Positions 23,849 to 37,823 of a stretch of 64,000 nt of DNA are shown here, in pieces (within the stretch, counting starts at the first letter, position 1; each line of letters starts with the position of its first letter). The notes under the pieces were generated by a model. That model did not search any database, had not been told where the DNA came from, and saw only the letters and a program-made list of their open reading frames with translations. The DNA comes from Galbula dea (Eukaryota; Chordata; Aves; Piciformes; Galbulidae): positions 310,001-374,000 of the forward strand of contig VWZX01002966.1 in NCBI GenBank assembly GCA_013399015.1, written 5' to 3'. Position numbers and translations under genes: made by a program.

Positions 23849-26800
23849 CTCACACCATCAAAAAGCCAAAAATGAAAGGTCATAGAGTGTCAAAATATGG
23901 AAGTCATTGATGTAGGCTAGCAAAGACATAAGTCTATGGAAGCTGAGGTTTCCCATGTTTTCCAACCCTAGCATAAGTAGCAGCAAGAAAAGCTTATGAG
24001 ACCCTTGGGAAAAAAAGTCACCATCCTCAAGAATATCTGATATCTTCTTCTAGATTCCTACAAGAAATTATAGAGACACTGCAGAAAAGAGATTAGGATA
24101 GGTGTTGCTGCAAGTTATGGAGGTGGAGAGAGCTCTAGCAGAACTGGACAGGCAAGCAGACCTCTGGAAAGGTGTACCCCAAAGTAATCACAGTATGATT
24201 TCATACAGGTGAACTTAGACGAGTTATTTCTAATACTTTTTTCATTACCTATAGGTGGTTTGGTGATGCATGGGAGAAGAGTTTTATACAAGGGAACAGG
24301 TTTTGTTGTTAAAACATTGTGGCTCAGACCCTCAGTAGGTAATAAGAGCATTTTGAATTTTAAAATACCTGTGTAATAAAGATGAGGAAAGCTGTAGACT
24401 GCATTTTTAGTTGGAGTCGGTTCTTTTTGTTTCCTCCTTCTTGATGACATCAAAGACTTCCAGTTAGAAGTTTAGTGTCCTGTCCAAGCTATTGTTTCTT
24501 AAAAGTGCTAGTAAGTGATGCTTTGTTTTGACATTGCGTGTCTGCTTGATTTATGCTAAAACTGTGAGTGAGAGAGGAAAGGTTAGCAAAAATCTGGTTA
24601 GTGTGATGGCAGTAGCTGTGGTAATCTTTTGACTTGCTGACCTGCAATACTTATTCTTTATTTATTCATTCACTTAAATGTTATATTTAGTGTCTCTCAG
24701 ACTCTTCTGCAACAACTTTGAAAACATTGGGTTAGTCTGAAAAGAAATTGAAATCTTTCCAAGCCCTATGTATAGCTCCATGATCAGTAGAATAAATGCA
24801 GGGAACAGGATTCCTCAGCAACTCCCCCACATGTACATGCTGAGTCTGATGTCTTGGTGGAGACCTGAGCTCTGAGGGCACTTGTTAATGTGATAATGGC
24901 TGAATGAATTAATCAGTTCTGAGATATATTGACTTGATCAGGTAATTAGCTAGTTTCATATAATCTATAAGACATCTTACCCTCATGCTTCAACTACTAG
25001 ATTCTGAGTAGAAGTATAAACTGGACTTATCCACCTGTGATTTTTTTTTAAAATTTTTTTTTATTTTCCAAGTATTCATTGTGGTCCCTTATGAACTTTC
25101 TGGAGACTCTTCACTTCTAACCTGGCCCAAGATTTTACCTCCATGAAAATCTCCAAACAGACATTTTCTTTGGGAAGTGGAAAGAGGAGGCAGGATGAGC
25201 AGCAGAAGCAGATGTTTGCTGCTGCATCTGTTTCCCTGCTAGCTATGTTTTGCAGCTCCCGGCTCCCAGATACACCACTGAAGCCTGGGCACAATGTGTG
25301 TCCCTTGAATCCAAGGTGCTTCTGCACCATTTGAACATGAGATTTATTGCTCAGAGGGTAGACTCTGGTGATGAATCAGTGAACAATTACTAGGGACACT
25401 GCTTGGAGAGCTACTTATCTATTTGGTGTCTGGGGAATAGTGGAAGGAAGAAGGTGAATAAGAGGTTGTTTTCCCAAGTATATCCTTTTTGAACACACAG
25501 TCAGATTCAAGGGGATTTTTAGTTCTCGTATCTTGTTCTCAGGCTCTGAAAGTTTGTCAGACAAAAAAGGTAGCATTTTTTTTCTGTGATAGCTAGAAGT
25601 CTTCTCTGTTTTCATTCTACACCCCTCTGGGCATAGCAAATCAGTCTGATATTGGGAGAGGAAGAAACTGCTCTGTGGTTCAAAGCTTTGCTACTCATGG
25701 TTTATCCTTGGATTGATTTTCCCAGGAAGAGGGCCAGAGAGTTTAATCCCACATTTGCAGTGGGGACACTGGCTCACAGTCCCTTTACATGTGGTACTGT
25801 TGCTGTGGAGGTTAAGACCTTAGGAAAAATGTGGTTTTCAGAAGATATTGGGCTGTGAGGGGTGGGATAAGGGAGCTTGGAGGGAATGCAAACCTCTGAG
25901 GTAGTCTGGGAGGCCTTTTGGGCAGGGAAGCTTGGGTGACAAGAGCAGCAGCTTGTGGGCTGCAGGCTTTAGGCAGGAAATGCTTTCTGTGTCTAGGGCT
26001 ACCATGTTATCCGCTTCCATCTGCATGGGTTCCATGTTGTCATGTTGCTTGCATTACTTTTGAAGTTGAAATTGTGATTCTCCTAGGTTTTCTTTTTGGG
26101 ATCATTTTGCCATCAAAAGCTTTCCTCTAAAATCTCCCTGTTGCTGACTAAGATTTGTCTATCCCTCCTCCTGTCTACAGTGAGTTTGGAAAATGAATTC
26201 TGCCCTCAGTATAACCTGATGTGGCAATAAAGAAAAATCTGTCCCTGAAGCAAGTTAAAATATATACATCTTAAAATGTCTAGTTAAAAAAGAAATCCAC
26301 CAAATAGCTCATACCTGCATTTATTTCCTTCCAAAATATCCAGGTTTTATCTCTAGACTGTAAATAATCTTTCCTCTGATAACATTAATAGCAGGGCAGT
26401 ATCTATCTTTCCTATATAGCAAGACAAATAGCACATATGAGCTCCCTTCTTCCCCCCATCCTCAAAGTCTGTGTACTCGCATCACCAGCAAAGGCAGCAG
26501 TTCGAGAAGTTTCTGTATTTAAAGAAAACATTTGGTTTTTTTTCTTTAAGTATAAGTCACATTGTCTAATAGTAAAATGTTTGGGAAATAGCTTCTGACA
26601 AAGGGACATGGCTTCAGTGTTTGGCTTTCATGGAAGCTCTTAAGCACTTCCTAATGAAGTCAGTATCTTGATGATCTTGGTTTTTGCAGATGGAAAAGCT
26701 GGGATCCAGAATGGGGAAGTGGCTGGCCTAAGGTTTCTCAAAAAATCCTTGAAACTGATGCAAAGTCCCTGAGTTCTCATTTAGTCTGTTAATTTCAGGC

Positions 26801-29800
26801 AGCTGCCAAGTACCATATCCTTATTTGTGTTGCAATAGCACTTAGCAACCTCTGCTGGGGTTAGGGCTGTGATGTTGCACCTGACAGACAGCAGTCGTCC
26901 CCTGATTTGTATGGCTTGGACCTAAAGAGGCACAGAGGATGGAAAAGTGTTGATGTGACATATGTAAGACCAGACCTCAGGGGAGTGACTGACTTCACCA
27001 GGAAGTTATTAAATTTCAGCTACTGGAAAATGTTTTCAACTTTGGTTTTATGAAAACATCTAACAATTACCTTGGGGTAAACCTGTAGTCCACTACCAAG
27101 GGGCTGGTGGAAGCAAAGCAGACCATCAGTCAAACACAGTACATGCTGCTTACACGAGGGTATTTATTCTGTTCACAAATGTATCAGGTACACCTCAGAA
27201 ATTGTGTCATATTTCCATTTAACACAGCCTATTATGGGAATTTTAGTTTCTTTTAATGGTCATAGCTGTTGTTTATGCTAAGCCAAAAATAGTAACTTGG
27301 TAGAAATTCAGTGATGGTTCAGCTATGTAACAGTCAACAAGTATTTTCTTTAAGAAAAAAAAAAAGGGAATTTCTATCTCAGTATTTCTAGCAGCTGTTT
27401 TATTTTCTTTTAATTGTCACAAGACTTAATATATTGAAAATGTCTCTACTCAGTGATTATAATTCTGTTCCTGTAATTTTTAATCAGGAACTGCTCCTGT
27501 TTGATAAAAGATCTCCACGTTCTAATTAGTCAAAAATAAGGCCTTTCAGCAAACATATATTTTTGAATAGCTCTAGTCATGATTGTCTTGGTCAGCTGCC
27601 TCGTTGCTAATTTAAACAGGCAGAACCATGTTCATTCAGCATGCAAAATGCTATAAATCACTAAAAGGAAAAAAATATCTTACTTGAAGCTTTGCAGTAA
27701 AAAGACATTTAAAAATGTAAGATTCTTCTCTCCCGTTATGGTGCTAGACAGAACAATCCTCTGATTCAACACTTGATTATTTATTTATTTTTATTATTTG
27801 TATATGTTTTCCTGAAATCATCTGTGATTGTGCTACCCCAAAACTGATGTTAATCACTTGAAGTTAATTTATCAAGTGAACAGGTATGTGCTACAGGTTT
27901 TCTGGGCTAACATGTCTGTAATGTGAATACTTACAGTGGTAGTGGTTTCAGTGACAACTCTGTTCAGACTGCTTTACAACATTTGGTAGGACTCACTGAT
28001 TTATTGCTTTTAGGAGAAGGCAGGTTACTTTAAAGCAGTAAGGAAGATTTGCCAGGAGCAGACTCATTCTAAGTGGAGTACAAGCTGTACATTTCAGCTC
28101 TGGCAAGTTGCAATCACCACATGCAATTACTACACTGGTGTATAGCTTGAAGAATGCTTGCATCAGCAAGCAGAAGTGGTGGTTAGGCAGTAAGCGCTGT
28201 CAGTCACGGACAAAGAAGGAAAGGAGGCTTGTGGACTGTCTTTTCTAGCTCTGTGACTGAGGACAGCCTGTCCTTTACAGATCTAACACTCACCACCTGT
28301 ATTCCCCTACAGCACTCAATTATCCATTAAGGTTTCTGAGAGAAACAGAATGGCAATTAAGCCTGGTTCAGAGGTGTGAAAGCAGCAGAAGCCCTGGGCT
28401 TCCAGGGAAATCTATCCATAAATGAATTAACTGCACAAATAATTCCAACTAATTAGAGGTGTACATTCCCCAAATAACTCAGTTCTCTCATTTGCTTAAT
28501 TGAGTTGATGGTTACTCTGGGATGGAACAGCAGACTGTTCAGTGGCTATTACAGTAAATATCACTTTGACAAAATTTTTTCAAACACTCTAGAATTTTTC
28601 TGTTAACTTGGAATTTGCCACAGAATCAAAATAGCTGTGGGGTTTTTGTTTGTTTGTTTTTTATATATTATGTCTTTGTTTTCAATATTTTAGAAGATGA
28701 AGGTAAGCTAAATTTCATTTACAATTCCCAAGTTCAGCTGAAAAGTAGAGACTATAAGTAAGGATTGTTCAACAGTGAAGCAGGGATCTACATTTTGCTG
28801 ACAGGATTCACAACTTTCAAAATGATGAAGTAGATAAAGTTACTATGCTTGGATAACAAATCCAGGTGTTGCCCATGATCTAAGCATGATTCTTTCGAAT
28901 ATACATGAGTTTTAGGGTCCTCATACATGGGAAAATAGAGGAGAAATAACAAGCATTGCTCATATTATTTCTCCCTATGTGATATGAGAAAGTTAGACTC
29001 ATTTTTTTTCAGCTTATTTGAGCTGCTTTTTCCTATCTGGGTTTTTTTTTTTGTTGTCGTTGGTTTGGTTGGGTTTTTTGTCTGTGTCACAAGTTTTTCT
29101 TCTATTTCCCAGTCTTCCCAGCGTTTGTTTTTTTTGTCAGTATGTAATAGTAGAATCTCATCCATACCAAATGGCTGTGCTGTGTTGTAACCTTCAGATG
29201 AAGAGTCTGACTCATCATCACTTTGGCATAAAAAAGTGGCTACAGAATCTATGTTCTACATCCTGTTCTGTGTCATAATAACCTTAAACAGTGCCACACC
29301 ATCTACTGAACATCAGTAAAACACATTTCTTTCTCATTTCTTTTCTAGTTATACTAAAGAGTGTTAAGTATAAAAACACTGATAATACTAAAAACATCCA
29401 TTTTCAAGAAGACTGAATCACAAATTTCTGTGTTAGGACCAAATGAAAGGAGATTGAGCAAAGTTTTTTTGTTATACCCTCTAACAGCAATGTAATGCTT
29501 GATTTTCAAGAATTTCCATTTTGGGATTTTCCACTAAGGATGCTATTGAACTCTGAAAAACAAAAAATAAGAGAAAGTAAAACATGAGTAGGAAGGTGGA
29601 AAAACAGATGGTAGAGATGGTCAATGCCTTTTCCTTTAAGGGAAGTAAAGTAAAAGTGTTCTCCCTCTCTGTTTCCTTGGCTTCATTAACTATGCTGATT
29701 CTTTTGTTAAGGGAATCATTTAAGCAAAAGATAATAGCCACGGTGCTGTTTGTCATTAACTTGTACCTGCCAATAAACAAGCAAATCCATCTGTTGTGTA

Positions 29801-30127
29801 GTCACTTTCCTCATGGATCCTCAAAGACTTGTTCCACATGTCAGCGTTCACAGGGAAAATAAGAAAGGAGACTGCCAGGCCACCCAGATCCTTTGCAAAT
29901 AGAAGATTTGTTTGAAGGAACCTACAACAGGTCCAAGACAACAATCTCATGCACAACAGTGCTTGTCAATTTCTCCCTATTGTGTTATTAATTTACCAGC
30001 AAAAATTTTCCTCTGCTGTTTCCATGTTTCTTGACATTGTTTTGGAAATATGATTTTTTCTTATTCTTATTTTTATTCTACTTATTCTTCTACTTTTTTT
30101 TTCTGCTGCTTATTTTTCTTTTCACAG

Positions 30128-30246
30128 TTATTTCCTCCTGGCACCAGGGATGCACATTGGTGGGTGTGTTTGAAACAGAACCATATTGGATGCTTATGGA
30201 CATGGAAACATTTGTATTCAAGCAAAAGAGCAAGCTTCCTAAGTTG
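30128..30246 (+). other. Exon-like segment of unclear coding status
   Basis: A long pyrimidine tract ending TTTTCTTTTCACAG precedes a 119-base segment that ends before GTACAT. Two of three forward frames stay open through it (one contains FETEPYWML, the other PPGTRDAHWW), so frame gives no discrimination. The acceptor is strong and the donor mediocre. It matches no family I know. T-rich runs before AG are common in AT-rich DNA, so chance is the default explanation. Confidence 0.1.
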
Positions 30247-33200
30247 GTACATTTTTGAGACTTCAGTTATTTTTTAAATAATCTTTAAAATTTTATTTGA
30301 TCTTCAGCAGATTCAGCAAATGTTGCAAAGCAAATAAATGAGATGCAGTTAACTATATCCTTCGTTAACTTGAGAAGTTCAGCACATATTCAAAGAGCCA
30401 CCACAACCAATCCACTTCATTATCTGGTGCAGCCCATTCTCTCTTAAGGAAGGTAGACAGACAGAGGGAAGATGGATTCCTGACTATGCTTTTTAAATAA
30501 ATGTAAACTAACCACAAAAGGTCAGATTAATTGCTGATGTAACACTGTTGGCTTCGGTGGATTTACACTAGGGATTAGTGTAGCCCTTTCTCCAGCATAG
30601 ATGATGATTTTTATATAGATTCAGCACAAGATCTGCTGACATATAAACAAACCAAACAAAGAATTGTTCCTTTCTCAAACATCTGTTAGCATGAATGTCC
30701 AAGTCCTGTGTGTCTGCCACAGGTTGTTATAATATAGCTGCATTACATTAACAAAAAATACAGCAACTATTTGGTTCCTACTTTAAACAAGAACTTAGGA
30801 AAATTACTTTCAGGTGGAAGGAGTGGTGATTTGTTAAGATTCTTTTGGCAGGATTATACATGAGGGAAAGTTGTTTGGTAGTGGAGCAGACAAATTGCTT
30901 AACAATTAATAAAAATAATGCCTTTTGTTTCTGCATGACAAGGTTCTGTGTGGAATTATTGTCTCCCCAGCTGCTCTCCACCAATTAAATATAAACAGTT
31001 CTGCAGGTTTTTAAATTACATGCAGTAAAGTGGAACAGTGCTTTAAAAAGGGGTAACAGCTTGCTGTTTTGCACAAGTAAAACTGTAGTTACATGGGCTG
31101 CAAATTTGACCAGCTTACTTAGACTGTGCAGCCTTGTTTTTAAAAGCCCAGCAGTCTTTAGAGCCCAACATCAGCCAGTGCTGTAGTTTTGAGTTTTGTT
31201 CTGTTTTATCTGAGAACTTCCAAGAATTTTCTCCTAAGTACTAGACCATTATAATACAGCGTGAGGAAAACTATTACGAGATCAGTTCAATCTGTTTAAG
31301 ATTTGTATGGGTTAATTTTCATCAGAATCAAAGATTTAGAATCTTAATTCTCGTTTTGCAAGGCAACCGAGACACTATAAGCCAAAGTGTGACGTGAAGT
31401 CATAAATGGCTCTTGAGTAACTTCTTAAATCACAAAGGTGTATTTCAAAATGTTCTGATAAACATATAATGGTTCTTAATTCTGTAGCTTGCTTCTTACG
31501 TAAGAGACAAACTTTGTCAACCAAACCATAGATCAAGATGAGGAATAGTTTGCTTTGTTTTCTGTAAAGTGCTGTATGGGTTTATTCTGCTGGCAGTTCT
31601 TTAACCAGGTCTTCTGTGAGAATGTTACATCATCTGCTCAGGGATTGTTTGCTCTTCGTGTTATCAGCTATGCTGTGCCTCTACTACTTTCTGAAGTATA
31701 ACCAACTGGTTTTGCTCTCTTACTAATAATGCTTTGTATGTCTTATTGAGTTCTGCGATTTTTCCTTCCTGCAAGCAATTTTCCTAACAAGTTTTGAGAG
31801 TACAGATTTTTTCCCTTGGGGAGAAAAAGAAATTTCTTGGAATTGCTGCACTGTCAGCAGATGTCAACATTTCTAAAACAAAATCCAGGTTCCTGGATAC
31901 AGTTTTACTTCTTAATATATTGTGTGGGATTCTTAGAGCGCTGCTTATGTTTTATCAATGGTAATTAGAAGCAAGATACTGTGAGGATTTCCTCTTTTTG
32001 GAAGATATAATTGAATATCTGTACTATACGGCCATCATTTTCCCTGAATTAATCACCAGTGTTTTACATTCAGGATAATCTTGCTACTCTGTGAATAGCC
32101 ATGTTCAACTTAAAGACATAGGTTTTGGGCAAGATGGTGCTAATTTTCTCAGAGTGCTAAAGATATTTGAACCAAAACTCTAGAAACATGTTGGAAATCT
32201 TAGAAATTCGATTTGGCATACAGCAGATGATGATGCGACATTTGCTTTGAGCAGTGATTTTGGTTTTTCTATAGCACTTGAAATCAATAAGACTGGGATA
32301 AATTTTGCTATTGCTGCGTCAGTATAAAATAATAATTTTGGTTCTACCTTCCCCATAGACTCAGGAATTATCTTGTTTAAAATGATTGTCTTACATTTGA
32401 TTATTTTCATTCATTATAGTAAAAGCTGCCTAATTTATACGTAGACCACTGAAGACTGAATACTTGTGTTTGTAACCTCTTAACTGCAGAATTTTGGCTT
32501 GCTGTATATAAAACATGATGAGGTAGATCTTAGCTGATGATCTAGTAAATCTCACGTAAACGATTGCTGAGAAAGGCTGAAGAAAAATAAATAACAAAAT
32601 AACTTCTAGTATTTGGATCAATGTAGGAATTTGTCTCAATTTAATTAACATATTTGTAACCACAATTGATGACATGCATCGTGTTGTAGTGATTTATTGC
32701 ATTGATTCTGGAGAAGTTATGTTGATAATATGAATGTGTAAGAGGCCATGAGACTCTGCAACACCCCAGAGTTTCTTGGCTCCAGCTCTGCAAGTGTCAT
32801 ATGGAGATCTGTATCTCACCAGCAGATTCCACCAGCACCCCCCCCAGGTTATGTCCTTGGCTCCAGGGTACATGCTGGTGTTCTGCCAAGGTGTACAGAT
32901 TCTTCTCAATCATAGCCTCCAGACAGGATCCCAAAGAAAGTTTTGCTGTTCAACAAAACAGATATTAAGCTGTTGAAGCCTTATTTATAGCCAGTTGTGT
33001 TCTTGCCTGCAGCAATAATATCAAAAGATTTTGCTTATTTTATGTGAACACTTTTTTACCTTTCTAAGTCAGGCTTTATTTTTCCAATCAGCTTAAGGTG
33101 ATGCAGATTGTTTAGAAACATAAAAAGAACTATGAACCTAAAGGTCAGCATCAGTTAAGTTAAATATATATATAAGCAAACAGTAGTTTTTGGGCTGTTG

Positions 33201-33404
33201 TCTGCTCTGAATTACAATAAAGTGTGTCAAATTTCACAAAGCATTGATATTTCAATCACAGACTTCAATAAGTAGGAAAGCAGGGTTTTCCATTAGGACT
33301 TAAGATAACTCCTGGGCCTTTGAATCCAGGTGCTTATTGTCATAAGCATCAAGCTTCCTCTTACATGCAGTAAAGTTTTGTGTTTTTTTCTCCTGTGCTT
33401 CTAG

Positions 33405-33615
33405 AATCTTCTTAGGTCTCTACCCCTAATTCTATATGTTAAACTTGGAGTCAATTAATAAGTGTTCCCTCTCCGGCCAATATTTCTGTGCCACCTCCTC
33501 CTTATCAAGCAGTAGATTGTCTAGGGCTGTTCCAGCTTGCTGGGCTTCATGGTGCATTGCTGGACTTTCTGCTTCATTTCTGTGGTGCTGTATTCCAGCA
33601 AGAAGTGTCACTGAG
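33405..33615 (+). other. Possible non-coding exon between strong splice-like sites
   Basis: The segment is preceded by TTTTTTTCTCCTGTGCTTCTAG and followed by GAG|GTAAGATT, both good matches to splice consensus, 211 bases apart. All three forward frames have stops near the left end, so it would not be an internal coding exon. It could be a 5'-UTR or lncRNA exon; an ATG at 33436 opens a frame through the donor. No similarity is recognised. Confidence 0.12.
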
Positions 33616-34009
33616 GTAAGATTCAAATCAATTCCTGCAGAGACAGATGAAATAGGGCTTAATAAGTGCTATTTTACTTCATTTTGTATGCCTATATGTC
33701 CGTTGGAATGTTAAACAAAGCAATACTAATACATGGAATTAATTGCTAGTAAAGATGCCCATAGTCAGAAGTTGTCAACATGCTATTGATTTTCTGCTGG
33801 TAGGTTCAATGTAATTTGTTCAGGTGATAAGTAAAAGAAATCTGTTCAGTTTCATGTGTCTTTTAAATTCCTCCTTGAAGCCTGATTTTCCTCAAATGCT
33901 TCCTTAGTTAAATTCTTGTAAATGAGAGCATTTTGATGTCTACTAGTCACTAGCAGCAGTTGCTATTTTTCTTGGTTAATCCAGTAAAGTCTTTTAAATG
34001 CAGTTTAAG

Positions 34010-34603
34010 GGTAGTGAGGTGGATTGTAAACTGGTTGAAGGACAGAAGTCACAGAGTCGTGATCAATGGGGTGGAGTCTAGTTGGAGGCCTGTGTCTAGT
34101 GGAGTCCCTCAGGGGTCGGTACTGCTACCAGTACTATTCAATATATTCATCAGCTACCTTGATGAGGGAACAGAGTGCACTGTCATGAAGTTTGCTGCTG
34201 ACACGAAACTGGGTGGAGGGAGCTGGGTCTCTTTAGCTTGGAGAAGAGGAAACTAAGGGGTGACCTCATCTCTGCTTTTAAATATGTGAAGGGTGTGTTT
34301 GAGAAGGATGGGGTCAGGCTCTTCTCAGTGAAGCCCAGTGACAGGACAAGAGGCAATGGCTGTTAAGCTGAAGCATAGGAGATTCTGTGTGAATACACAG
34401 AAATTTTTTCTCAGGTGCCAGAGCATTGGAACAGACTGCCCAGAGAGGTTGTGGAGTCTCCTTCTATGGACATATTCAAAACTTGTCTGGACTTGCTTCT
34501 GTGTGACCTGGTCTAGGGAATCCTGCTGTGGCAGAGGGGTTGGACTAGATAATATTTTGAGGTCCCTTCCAACTCCTAACATTCTGTGATTCTGTGACCA
34601 TTT
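34010..34603 (+). mobile_element. CR1 LINE with reverse-transcriptase remnant and internal deletion
   Basis: The left part (34010-34214) encodes a piece of the CR1 ORF2 reverse transcriptase. In one frame it reads WIVNWLKDRS, VVINGVESSWRPV, GVPQGSVL (the conserved PQG box), LFNIFI and LDEG. It reaches the active-site box, which here is KFAADTKLGG. The family consensus is FADD, so the first catalytic aspartate is replaced by alanine. At about 34215 the sequence jumps straight to the ORF2 C-terminal block (GGGAGCTGGGTCTCTTTAG), losing the thumb and connection region, and the frame changes. The right part runs to two ATTCTGTG octamers at about 34603. It belongs to the same subfamily as the copies at 5847, 8211 and 15540 and is clearly non-functional. 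Confidence 0.93.
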
Positions 34604-37600
34604 TATGAGGATTCTCAATTATGCCTCTGTTCATCTACTTGAATACGTTGAGACCTTACCAGCGCTTTTAGGAAAACAAAACTTTACTTCTCCAACTAGC
34701 AGGCTATTGTATTGAAAGCTGTGCAGCATTCAGAAAGAGTGAACCTGTATATCTATTAAATCTGTGTTCTGCAGCTTATACTTATGCCTTCGCTTGTTTC
34801 CTAGTTGGTAAGCAAAGAGGTCTGGCAGAGGAGCACTATAAATCCCTGTTTCTAAAAATCTGTAGAGATACTCAAATCAAAGGGGAGTTACAATGTATTT
34901 CAGTTAATTCTTCTTTGATTGTCTTTACCCAAAGCAACAAAGTTACTGAGTATAACAAAGGCTTAACTAAAATGCATTGTCTGTAGTCTCTTCTTTTTTT
35001 TTATCTGAAGGAAAAAAATTCTCTTGAATCTTTCCAAAAATCTCCCAAACCTTGAATGAAAGATGTACCCAAAAACATGACAGAAGCTTCTTCATAAGTT
35101 TACAGGTTACTGAAGCAGTTCAGCTCTGAGAGACTCTAGACAGACCATGACTCAAGCTTCCAAGGGCAGCTTTTGCCCTGCCAGGGTAGCCGGGGAGAGT
35201 GTGGCATCACCTTCAACCTCTTCTTTCTGTCTCAAAAATGAGAAAGTTAAGCTGCTAAGTCTTGTACTGATGACCATCCCAGGAGTCCTCTTCCTTTGAA
35301 GCTTGCTCATGGCTGCTTGTCTGGTCACCAAGAAAGAAGTCAAATATAATAGGTAGCTGAGTATCAAGGTGCAATTTGTAGACTTCCAACTGCCAAAGCA
35401 ATCGTCTGCAGGTACTTTTATTTTAATGTCAAGAGCACTGCATTGTTAATCTCTTACAGAGCTATCATGAATGATTTCTGCTGCTTTTTGCCTCTACATT
35501 TACACTGTGGCAGTGCTGGGTTTTCTCTTCTGAAGCATTGTGTAATTAAGATGGCTTAAACAAGAATATTGTACATTTGACAGCTCTGTTCTGCAGCACA
35601 GAATGTTTCTGATATCATATTTAGGAAAATCTTATCTTTACTCCTATGTCACTGCATTGTTGAACTTCCAACAAGCTTCTCCTGATTTAAGAGACACTGA
35701 ACTGAAAAGCCTCTTTAAAAGAAATGAAAGCAGAATTACTACACAAGGATGGAGTTTCCCACTTCCTTCTCCCAGAGGTATTCTCATAAGATACTCACTC
35801 AATATATATTTATTTTGGACTATAAATCCTCAGAAATATTTTTATGGTGATGTATTAGCTCTGACTTCTGGAGGGGATCTGAGTTTCATTTTATTTCAGG
35901 TGCTTTTGAAAGCATCATGACTGGAGTTAGAAATCAAAAATAAAGGTGGAAAAGAATTACTACTTGTCAGATACCCTTATCTTTCCTGCCAGTCTACTGG
36001 GGTCTATGAAATGGCCTAGATTACAGATCTGTAATGGCGTGCTGGTATTCAGCTAAGAAAGGCCAAAACCTCATAAACTTTAAAACACAGTATCAGTACT
36101 TGATTGGTTACTTGCTGTGAGCTGAACTTTACTGCTTTGCTCCTCCAGCAGAGATCAGAGGAATATTTATCTTCTCAGTAGTATCAGTAGATGGTGAGGT
36201 AGCTGGCCTGATAGTTTTGCCAGCCTTCTGCAAAGGCATCTGTTAAAATGCTCTAGAAGACTGTACAAATGAATTATCTTCCTAATTTATTTTTCTAGTG
36301 GTACCAAGTTGGTAAAGGATTGCTACATGGGAATGTATAAATAGTGTCTTCCAAGGGAATAATAACACCTCAGAAAATGTCCTTCTCTAGTAATGCTTAA
36401 CTTACCTTTTTGAAGTTTGACAGAGCACAATTTGTCCTGGTGAATTTGACACAATACTTGGACAACAATGCTTATCTCTTTTTTTAATTCTCTTTTTACT
36501 GAATCGAGTGGCCATAAGTGTGGTGAATGTTTCAGATTCTAGAACAGAGCTTAATGTACAGGTTCAGAGGAGTTCGTCTATGACAGTTCTGTATAAAGAT
36601 GGGATGTTTTCCTCCTTACTGTTCTCACTTTGAGCTTTTTTTTTTTTTTTTTTTGAAGGATCTTTATATACAAGGTTGCTTGGGGTGAAAAATGCACATT
36701 CCTCAATTTATACAAATATATTCGGTGCTTACTCTTATATTGCATTTCTAAGTTTGCCTATTTACAAACAGAAAGAGATGATTATTATCTATTACAGAAA
36801 GTTAGGTAAATATTAACAGATCTGTACTGAAAATGTAGTCTCTTCTACTTATTGTGCAGTGGTGTTAAGAGCTTTCCAAACCTTATCCTCTGCTCTTCAA
36901 CCTCTGTTGCAAGACTACCAGCTCTGTGAATGTTGTGCTAGATACATTCAGGCTGTGACTCCTGGCACTAGGAGTGAGGTAGTGTTTGCCACCTTTTTTT
37001 ACATTGAGTGATTAAAAAAGCATGGTGGAAAGTATAGGTGGTCAGACATTTTGACTTCAGAAAATTGTGGAAGATTTAGGAAATCTGCATAACAAATTCT
37101 GTAATAGCATTCAGCAGGAACGGGGTTCCCCCATGAGAGGGCACAAGACAAAAGCTGGAGTGACCTACCAGAATATGAGCCCTCCCCAACCAGGATAATT
37201 GCTGGGTGGGTGGAGCAGGGTTCTGATTCTGGGGTCCTTCAACAGCTCCTGGTTCAGTGAGGGTGTGAACCAAGGCCAGGCTCCCTCTGGGATCTGGAGA
37301 TGAGGCTGCAGAGTGGGTCCAACCTGAGTGGCTTAGGGTGGCGATGCTTTGGCGTCGGTTCTGGTGCAGCCCAGCCAGGTAAATTAAGGCTTGCATGCGC
37401 CCCAGAGGCCCAAAATATCACATCACACAGACAATGTCTTGTTTACCTCCTTCTGCAATATTTGTTCTTTTTATCATAGCTATCGTGGTACCAAGGCTGC
37501 TGTACTTTGTGTGTTCATTAAGCATGACTGAACATTATCGTATGAAGACTTGCTTTTTCTTTATCCCTAAGTGCCTACTTGTTTTTTTCTTTGATTATCC

Positions 37601-37823
37601 CTGTAGGCATATTAACAGACTTTTCACCTTGATGCTTTATAACTGCAAGGTGTATGTGAAACTCTTACAAGTTAGCTGGTGATCTCTAAGTGGTGACAGC
37701 AGGACTTCAGGATCGTTGAACAACCAGCCAGGGTCTACTGTAATATTTATAATGCTCTTTTAAAAGCTTTGTGTAGCTTGAAAGAGTCATAAGAGAAACA
37801 ATTCTGGGGCAAACATAAATTTT
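34604..37823. other. Unique non-coding DNA with a GC-rich patch
   Basis: No gene is recognised. A T19 tract lies at 36636-36654. From about 37090 to 37410 the base composition becomes GC-rich with a few CpGs (GGAACGGGG, GGCGATGCTTTGGCGTCGG, GCATGCGCC). A 106-codon minus-strand frame (37076-37396) covers the same stretch. I do not recognise its product; it may be an old retroelement or LTR piece, but there are no identifiable ends. Confidence 0.45.
36636..36654. repeat. Poly(T) tract, 19 bases
   Basis: Uninterrupted T19. No retroposed sequence was recognised to its right. Confidence 0.9.

Larger units (their letters stand above)
22878..34009. other. Unique non-coding DNA, about 11 kb without a recognised gene
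   Basis: This is the second-longest repeat-poor stretch. It contains A/CAAA-rich sequence at 23791-23848, A11 at 27355-27365, (TTTA)-type sequence at 27777-27799, and (TTTG)n at about 28642-28662. It also has a T/G-rich patch at about 29041-29085, a C8 run near 32838 and a short (TA)n at about 33164-33174. Two splice-bounded segments (30128-30246 and 33405-33615) are noted separately. Open frames at 24115-24453, 29481-29862 and elsewhere are unremarkable in length for chance. Confidence 0.5.
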
